Source of the DNA: Aplysia californica
Taxonomy: Eukaryota; Mollusca; Gastropoda; Aplysiida; Aplysiidae
Direction: 5' to 3'
Length of the DNA: 64,000 nucleotides
Assembly (NCBI RefSeq): GCF_000002075.1
Contig: NW_004797279.1
Location: forward strand, 2,529,666 to 2,593,665
In this document: positions 58,701 through 64,000 of the stretch, piece after piece
How the letters are laid out: the number at the start of each line of letters is the position of its first letter
Numbering within the stretch: the stretch's first letter is position 1
Made by a program: the position numbers and the translations under genes
The notes under the pieces: model-generated
Seen by the model: the letters and a program-made list of their open reading frames with translations, nothing else
Database searches by the model: none
What the model was told of the DNA's origin: nothing

Positions 58701-61700
58701 ACAAAGGATTTGCCATCTTCTCAGTCAGATAAGGCTGTGCCCAAAAGTGTAGACTGCTCCGTGCCTAAAAGTGTTGATAATGAGTCAGAATGTGCCTTAG
58801 CTGCACCACCGATCACAAGCCACCCTCAGAACAGCAGTATCCCAGCTGACGTGACTGCAGGGCAATCTTTGCCGAACCCATCCGTGGACACACACAGTTC
58901 TTCTAGGGACAGAATATCTCCAAAATCGGAAGATCAACAGTGTAGTGCTGATCCTCTAGCCTCCACCTCAGCTTCAGAGGAAGGAGGCTCACACCAAGAA
59001 GCATCTGCTGGTCTGAATTCAGCAGCTCCTACAGAGAGCTCATCTGCTTTGCCAGCCTCCCCCACTCTGTCTTTCATTGCACAAGGCAACAGTTCTATGT
59101 CAGGGCTATCCAGTGGCCTCAGTAAATGTGACAGCATTGACTCTGGACTGTACAGTGACCTGCTAAGTCAGTCTGACAGTCACAATACGATTTCCTCTTC
59201 GGACTCTCATCTGCCCAGTACTCCGAATGACTACCACTCATTTGTTGATGTGACAAGCGGTGAAGTTAAATGTGGCAATAGCCCGAGTGTGGACAGTCAG
59301 GATTTACCAGCACTTAATGACCATTGTCAGCTTAATGTTGAAAAATCTACGAGTGATAATACTGCAGAGATGTGTAACACACATCATTCATGTGGTACTG
59401 AGACCCACAAAGCTTCTTCTCAGTGTGATAATTCAGTGGCTGATGTCAGTAATTCTACAATGGTTGACCATTGTGAAGGAGGTCGTGTCCCTTCTGTGGG
59501 TATAAACAGTTGTGATTCTGCAGAGAAAGATCAGGCAATCGATGGAGATGCTAATTCAGGCTTTTTAAAGACTGAAAGTGCTTATTGTCTCGATTCAAAT
59601 ACTGATACGAACAATCATTGTGATACCGTCTCAGACTCTTTGCTTATTCAGAGAAAAGAACTTGCAGATGTAGCCCCTGCATCTTCCTCACAGTCTCATT
59701 CTATGTCGGAAATTCCCATTGAAACTGCCACAGTTGAGAACCCTGTGCCTTCATCGTCCCAGGTGCCTGAGGAAGAGCAGGGCCCTGACTCATTGTCTGT
59801 TCAGGGGGCTGTTGCTTCTAGACCATGTTCACTGCTGACACAGGAACCAGCAAGTGGGACAAATGATGTGAGAGAAAATACAGAGACATCTGAGGAGTTG
59901 CAAGGACAGCCTCATTCCTCACAGAGTGCTACACAAACATGTGATCAAATTTTGGGTGATGTAGATGGTGGTAGTAATGACAAATCCAGCTTATCTGTGG
60001 GTACTGGCAGTGTAAGCAGTCAGCCCCCACTTTCTCAAACAAGACCATCGAAAGTGAAAAACAAGAAGCACAGTGGACAGGGGGTTCACAAAAGTAGATT
60101 GTCGGTTGGCAAAGCAAAGCAGAAGAAGTCACAGGCTTTGCGGGATGAGAAACTTGCAAAACGCTCACCCGATAACGATTGGTGAGTGCCAATGTTGTCC
60201 TTGGTTGCTAAGTCTCTATAATGGTGAACAGATTGTTCTCAGTGGTTTAGCCTAGAGTTTTATGAGATTTTCTTTATTTCATTTCGTATCAGAGATGTCT
60301 TTTTTGTTTAAAGCTTGAACGCGTTTATTATTTAAGAGACTACAGTATCAACAGTTTTTATCAACAGTATTAATGTCTTCTTGACATGTTGTTTGGCATG
60401 GCTATTTTCATGATATTATATTTCATTGTATTGCAGTTTCTGTATAATACAGCTATTTTGACTTCATTTGTACTTTTGTGGAAGGTGATGTTAGTGATTG
60501 GTTACTTTGGCGTTATTTTGAAATAGTCTCCTCATGAAACGAAAACAGATATGGCATATTTTGTTGATGTAACTTGTGTGTATGCAGCATGCATGCAAAT
60601 TGATTTTGTTAATTTAGTTGACTTTTAGATGTTGCGATGGATATTTCATTTAGGCAAATTTATTTTGTGTTGTGTGTAAAATTATTCATGTGTTCAAATG
60701 TTCATTGTCCTGTCAGTGTCTTTTTCACTGAATGCATATATATGATGTTAACATCTGTGTGATATGTGTAAACTTATAACTTTTTCCTTCTGGTGCTATC
60801 TCCACTCGATAACATTAAAACTCTTGTTTGTCTAATTGTTCTAGTGCCAGCAGTGACACAAGTTCTTACACCTCTGACAGTGCTGATAAGGAAGAAATTG
60901 CTCTTGCAATGGAGGCCGCTGAGAAAGCTACTCAATCCAAAGTGCGTGCTCAGTTTCGCAGTAGTAATGATATGATCCATCGCCTTTTTGTCTGCATCTC
61001 TGGTAAGTTTTATATGATTTTTGTCTTTGAAAGTTTTTTAGCCTTGTCATGGTGCCTTATGAAATATCACTATTGCCAAACATTTTGTGTGTATTCTATT
61101 CTTGCTAGCGTATCTATATTGTTACTATTTCATTGACTTGCTATCATCCTTTAAGTTATGGTTTTTATTGGTTTGTTCGATATCATGGTAAAAATCTGTA
61201 TGTTCAGTGTGGACATGTTTCACAATTCATCTATGATTGGAGAGAGTTGTTTTGTGGGAGACCTTTTCTCAAGTCACTGCCTTCGGTGCCCTGTGCCCTG
61301 TGCCCTTGATTGTTACATTTTCATTGACTTGCTATATCATCCTTTAAGTTATTGTTTTTGTTGGTTTATTTGATATCATGGTAATAATCTGTTAGTGTTT
61401 CACTTTGGGGCGAGCAAATACTAATAAAGTGCTTATCTTCTACTGAAGTGATCATAAATCTTTTTAGCCTCTGAATAGGGGGAACTGTTGCTTTTTCTTT
61501 CCTCATCCTTACTATCGTAATTTTTCCTCTTTCTTTTGTGTGGGTGGTTGGCGGGTGCTCTTGTGTGGTTTGCTTCTTCTTTCCTATCAAACATCTATCC
61601 TCCTTATCCCCCCTTCTTCTTTTTTATTTTTATGTTTGTTACTATCTTGTAACACCTAATCTTCTGGCGCTCATATGACCTTATGCAGTTGCGAGCGCTG

Positions 61701-63213
61701 TAAAACCTCTACTAAAGAACTAAAACAAAAAAAACCGTACTTCTTTTGTATGTTTGTCATTGTCTTGTGAACTACTATTTCCGGGGTGCTTTGATAGTCG
61801 AAGCAGACTGTGTGCTGTTGAGGCTAGAGAGGTGAGCAGAGTAACCCTGATTCCCCGTTTGGACTTCTCTGTTGACATCCACCCCTTGGCGCTCATATGA
61901 CCTAATGCAGTTGTGAGCGCTGTAAAACCTTACAAAAACTAAACTAAACTGAATAGGGAGCCTTCTACATTTTGTTGTTCTTGGGTCATGGGCAAAACTG
62001 GAAGAACTGTATTATTTGCACACATGACAGCTCCCAACTCAATAGATGCACAAAATTCAGTGAGTTGAAGAGAACAAGTGACTATTGTCTGCCTGCAAGC
62101 ACAACACATACCACTGAATTCCTACCTGAACAGGATCCATAGGGATACCCCACCTGCCTGCTTGCTGTGTGACTGCAAGGATAAATCAGTCTCACACCAC
62201 TTTTTTACCTGCCCCGAACTTAGTGACCTTCATAGAGCCTACTTACCTAGCTCCCGAGATGTCTAGAATACTCTATAAGCGACAAAAGGCAGCTGATAAA
62301 TACTCTGTAAATTCTTTGCCATATCGGTCTGCAGATGACTGCTGGATCTGAAAAGTAAAGTAAAATTCGTTCTCAGAGTGTTTATCAACTCATCTTTGCT
62401 CTACGGTCATGTTGTAAGAATGCCTTGATTTCAGAATCCCAAAGGCAGCATTCTATTCTGAGCTGTCTTCAGGGAAACACAAAGTTGGGCACCAAAGAGG
62501 GCTATGAAACCCACCCTGAAAATATCGCTGAAAGACTTCTACGTCATCCCTCTGACATGGGAAAGCTTTACTTCCGGCAGACTTTGTTGGAGAGCAGTAA
62601 ATAATGTGAGGCATCACGAGTTAGAAATGTGGGAGTCAAGGGAAAAGCCTTCAAGCTCTTTGCATTCGCAGGTGGACATGAGTCTTTTAAATGCTTAAAA
62701 TTTGGCAGACCCTCATATGTCAGAATTGGTCTCATTGGCCTAAACAACAAGTCATCTTTATCATTGTTTCTTTGGTTTGGCTTGGGAAATATTCTCTGCA
62801 GATGCGTTGGTCATCTTCATATTACTACTGTTATTTTGTTTTCACTGCATCAATGTCAAAAATGGTGTTTATATATTTGAAATAATTATAGTTTGCTTTT
62901 ATAATTAAAGTTTGCTAGTATCTTATACCATCAATGTTTGTACAGACACTGTTTTAAACAGAGTTATGGCACACTGAAATATACATTATTTTTATTGCAT
63001 ATGTTATGTTTTTACTTCTAGGTGTGGCTGACCAGCTTCAGACAAACTATGCTGGAGACTTAAGGAACATCCTGCGGGCAGTTTTTGACATGAACTGCTC
63101 ATATAAGGCAGAGTTAGGGGATGAGGAGAGGACAGAAGACGCAACTCCTCTCGGAGCAGCTTATCGGGCCATTCGTGCCAGCCGTCGCACTCGTAGCATT
63201 GGCCAACGGCAGG
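46623..63213 (+). CDS. ZFYVE28: ZFYVE28/LST2 orthologue, partial (10 exons; start and FYVE domain not seen)
   Basis: Exons are 46623-46763, 47117-47254, 48279-48428, 48837-48889, 52011-52100, 53212-53301, 55684-55785, 58067-60181, 60845-61002 and 63022-63213. All are GT/AG with matching phases and give about 1,077 residues. The N-terminal block ([68 protein letters not shown]) is nearly colinear with human and fly LST2. The block [20 protein letters not shown] is also diagnostic. LST2 acts at endosomes in EGF-receptor down-regulation, controlled by monoubiquitination. A first coding exon of about a dozen residues (human MNRFRKWLYKPK) was not found, and the C-terminal FYVE exons lie beyond 64000. 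Confidence 0.95.
47117..47254 (+). CDS. ZFYVE28: LST2 exon with conserved ubiquitination lysine
   Basis: The acceptor is TTTCCCCAG and the donor GTAAGC. It has 46 codons. The segment [10 protein letters not shown] aligns with human RDFCVKFPEE; its Lys codon at 47195-47197 corresponds to human Lys87. It ends with [10 protein letters not shown], the most conserved LST2 signature. Confidence 0.95.
47385..47450 (+). repeat. Dispersed retroelement (short form), truncated
   Basis: GCGTGGGTTGTTGGCAGGTG followed by CTCTGGTGTGGTTTG matches the head of the short-form copies; the tail is absent. It lies in the intron after the second visible LST2 exon. Confidence 0.5.
48279..48428 (+). CDS. ZFYVE28: LST2 exon, [12 protein letters not shown] block
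   Basis: The acceptor is GTTTTTCAG and the donor GTATGT. It has 50 codons in phase 0 ([35 protein letters not shown]). It is closely colinear with fly and human LST2. Confidence 0.95.
48837..48889 (+). CDS. ZFYVE28: LST2 exon, short
   Basis: A 53-nt exon ([17 protein letters not shown] plus two bases) between ATATTTCAG and GTAAGT. The Ser codon is completed by the next exon, 3.1 kb away across an intron holding a 2.5-kb transposon-like insertion. Confidence 0.9.
48980..51473. mobile_element. 2.5-kb transposon-like element in LST2 intron
   Basis: Inverted ends CAGGGTTCATTTTT; just inside are TGACCCA/TGGGTCA motifs at both ends. Direct copies of ATTCATATTCCAATTCTATT sit at 49487 and 50252. 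Segment 49685-50150 matches 43080-43325 in reverse. No coding and no exact target duplication. Confidence 0.6.
52011..52100 (+). CDS. ZFYVE28: LST2 exon, YVSAMVPV block
   Basis: The acceptor is TTTTCACAG and the donor GTATAA at 52101. It encodes [20 protein letters not shown] to ETVQ. A mariner-like element starts only about 14 bases beyond the donor. Confidence 0.93.
52114..53059. mobile_element. Mariner-like non-autonomous element next to LST2 donor
   Basis: Inverted ends are CAGTCGAACCCG on the left and, reversed, CAGTTGAACCTG on the right, with TA at both flanks (imperfect at the left). The interior repeats TAAGACGGCC/GGCTGTCTTAGG motifs. It begins about 14 bases after the donor at 52101. 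No transposase. Confidence 0.65.
53212..53301 (+). CDS. ZFYVE28: LST2 exon, [13 protein letters not shown] block
   Basis: The acceptor is TTTATACAG and the donor GTAAGA. It encodes [20 protein letters not shown] and on to IPRLAIV, matching the human TQDMIDDYEPALMFSIPRL region. Confidence 0.93.
53389..54090. mobile_element. TTAA-flanked element, family C
   Basis: The 702-bp element is bounded by TTAA at 53385-53388 and 54091-54094, with inverted ends CCCTTTCGTTGCC and CCCATTCGTTGCC. It carries a GAA microsatellite at 53950-54002 and three copies of CCCCAACGGTTG-like units before it. No coding. Confidence 0.85.
54924..55240 (+). repeat. Dispersed retroelement (long form) copy 2
   Basis: Collinear with 30845-31165, including TGATTCATCAT, TTTCCGGGGTGCC, GATAGTCGAAG, GAGAGGTGAGCA and GCGCTCATATGACC landmarks, ending GCGCCGTAAAACCCTCTACT then C and A runs. 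Confidence 0.65.
55684..55785 (+). CDS. ZFYVE28: LST2 exon, GPLN...FRPFQTLL block
   Basis: The acceptor is TTTTTGAACAG and the donor GTGACT. It encodes [16 protein letters not shown] then [15 protein letters not shown], colinear with human GPLNLD...SELFRPFHTLLRKIR. Confidence 0.93.
56321..56492 (+). repeat. Dispersed retroelement (short form)
   Basis: Head GTGTGGGTGGTTGGCAGGTG, pyrimidine-rich middle, tail CACTTATATGACCTAATTGG and GCAAGTGCTGTGACACTC. Confidence 0.65.
56845..57892 (+). mobile_element. TTAA-flanked non-autonomous element, family A copy 3
   Basis: The 1,048-bp element lies between TTAA at 56841-56844 and 57893-57896. Its two ends are a perfect inverted pair over CTCATTCGCTACG. 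It is the best preserved terminus pair of the three copies and lies in the LST2 intron before the large exon. Confidence 0.9.
58067..60181 (+). CDS. ZFYVE28: LST2 large exon, serine-rich disordered linker
   Basis: A 2,115-nt exon between TGTATTTCAG and GTGAGT. It begins with [19 protein letters not shown], the conserved end of the N-terminal domain. About 680 residues rich in Ser, Asp, Thr and Gln follow, with no recognised fold, ending in a Lys-rich stretch (KVKNKKHSG). [13 protein letters not shown] contains DSGLYS, a beta-TrCP-type degron match. It is rich in Cys-Asp and Ser-Ser pairs and almost surely unstructured. Confidence 0.9.
60845..61002 (+). CDS. ZFYVE28: LST2 exon, HRLFVCISG block
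   Basis: The acceptor is ATTGTTCTAG and the donor GTAAGT. It encodes a Ser-rich start ([17 protein letters not shown]), then [20 protein letters not shown], matching human [20 protein letters not shown]. Confidence 0.95.
61477..61935 (+). repeat. Long-form retroelement interrupted by a short-form copy
   Basis: Long-form sequence stops at 61539 and resumes at 61741. The short-form element between them has an A-rich tail (AAAACAAAAAAAA) and is bounded by the duplicated target TTCTTTTGT (61531-61539 and 61741-61749). This is a direct sign of retroposition. Confidence 0.75.
61540..61738 (+). mobile_element. Short-form retroposon nested in long-form repeat
   Basis: Starts TGGGTGGTTGGCGGGTGCTC, ends TGTAAAACCTCTACTAAAG then an A-rich tail. 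Target duplication of at least 9 bp. A SINE is the best fit; no A or B box was confidently seen. Confidence 0.65.
62078..62345 (+). pseudogene. LINE C-terminal zinc-knuckle fragment
   Basis: The frame reads [20 protein letters not shown], then [20 protein letters not shown], a Cys-Cys-His-Cys pattern usual after the reverse transcriptase of animal LINEs. It is truncated on both sides and stops after SSRDV. It lies in the LST2 intron. Confidence 0.65.
62385..62690 (+). pseudogene. LINE reverse-transcriptase tail fragment
   Basis: Pieces in shifting frames read [47 protein letters not shown] and RAVNNVRH, matching the pattern of the 34.7-35.4 kb antisense LINE tail (HVH, PKRLLNGEL, LKSSLKRCG). 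Broken. Confidence 0.65.
63022..63213 (+). CDS. ZFYVE28: LST2 exon, last in window
   Basis: The acceptor is TTACTTCTAG and the donor GTAGGT at 63214. It encodes [20 protein letters not shown], matching the human [20 protein letters not shown] region, then an Arg-rich tail [16 protein letters not shown]. It leaves a one-base phase, so the gene continues past 64000 to its FYVE zinc finger. Confidence 0.93.
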
Positions 63214-63823
63214 GTAGGTCTTTGCATTCTGATTTGTGATTTCTCAAGCCTTACGATTTCTCAAGGCTGGTCTCCTCTATTTTTCCTTTTTTTATGAAAA
63301 GTTATTTATACTTTTGACTGAGATTTGTATCTAGAGAATGGATAGTTGAAGTGTGCCAGTTGTAGATGCTACCGTTTTACTATCACTCTGCTGTGTTTGT
63401 CATCTTTTTCCCCTGCACTTGATGGCATTTTTATATTTTTTATTGGGTGGTGATGCGAAGAACGTACATGTAGACATCACAACATAATTTTATTTGGTTT
63501 AAACTGCCTTTAGTGTTACATTTATAGGGAAAGGGTGCAATGTTTCAACATGTTCTTGTCATCTTTGACCATATACTAAGTTAAGACACATTCTTACCTT
63601 TTATGCTGTACATTTCTGTAATATTTGCATTAAAGAGTGAAGCTGAGCACTGGAGATCTGCTGAGTTTAAATCTTGGATTTTGAAAAATTGTTGACTGTT
63701 GGTATTTTATACAGGTATTGTATAGTCTACTTCTTATATGTTTTGCAAATGTACCCTATTCAGGGGACAAAATCTCCGACATTTCAATGTATTTTTTTAT
63801 AGGCTTTGATGCCAGTCCTTTAA

Positions 63824-64000
63824 CTCTTTGTCTCTGAGGAGGGTAAACCCACTATGTCAGGGCCCTTTTATGGTACTGAATCTAAAAATGACAAAAACGT
63901 CACTAAGTGGGTCATTAAATCAAAACAAGTGAATCTATTTCAAAAGTTCTTCATCTAATGAATGAACTACCAGCAAAAGAGACCTGTTTCGGAAATTGCT
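63824..64000 (+). mobile_element. Possible left end of another TTAA element
   Basis: CTCTTTGTCTCTGAGG directly follows TTAA at 63820-63823 and resembles the CYCWTT termini of the other TTAA elements. The right end would be outside the window. Confidence 0.35.

Overview
The window looks like nuclear DNA of an animal, most likely a mollusc and perhaps a gastropod. Coding sequence is split into short exons with GT/AG junctions, the background is AT-rich, and both genes resemble animal-only families. Introns and spacers are full of small DNA transposons, tRNA-derived SINEs, LINE remnants, microsatellites and islands of a TCTAGA/GATCTA hexamer. The gastropod assignment is inference from this texture. 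No bacterial-type genes, operons or CRISPR arrays were seen.

Two protein genes are supported, both on the + strand. The first (14430-25374) joins nine exons into a 638-residue coiled-coil protein. It has a UBAN ubiquitin-binding segment and a C-terminal Cys2-His-Cys zinc finger. The best fit is an ABIN/TNIP-type NF-kB adaptor, but with a NEMO/optineurin-like finger that vertebrate TNIP1 lacks. The second (46623 to beyond 63213) joins ten visible exons, about 1,077 residues, into a clear ZFYVE28/LST2 orthologue, an endosomal regulator of EGF-receptor signalling. Its first short coding exon was not located, and the FYVE domain must lie past the right edge. It carries the lysine equivalent to the one reported as monoubiquitinated in human LST2, and a DSGLYS phosphodegron-like motif in a 705-residue serine-rich linker exon.

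From 1 to 14.4 kb there is no host gene. This stretch holds a truncated TTAA-flanked element, two sister hAT-type non-autonomous elements with exact 8-bp target duplications, an IS630/Tc1-mariner-type transposase relic, a THAP-domain relic, SINEs, and a 250-bp tandem duplication upstream of the first gene. From 14.4 to 25.4 kb is the TNIP-like gene, with a MITE and a TTAA element in its introns. From 25.4 to 46.6 kb is a transposon-rich spacer: a 124-bp TTAA MITE with its empty site alongside, a 1.05-kb TTAA element, LINE and hAT transposase remnants, a TA-flanked element, a tandem-unit hAT element nested in another repeat, and two copies of a long-terminal-inverted-repeat element that carries microsatellites. 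From 46.6 to 64 kb is the LST2 gene, whose introns hold further TTAA, hAT-like, mariner-like, LINE and SINE-like insertions.

The most notable non-gene pattern is a group of TTAA-flanked non-autonomous elements of several sizes with related terminal repeats and no transposase in the window. The most notable protein feature is the UBAN plus zinc-finger architecture of the TNIP-like gene.
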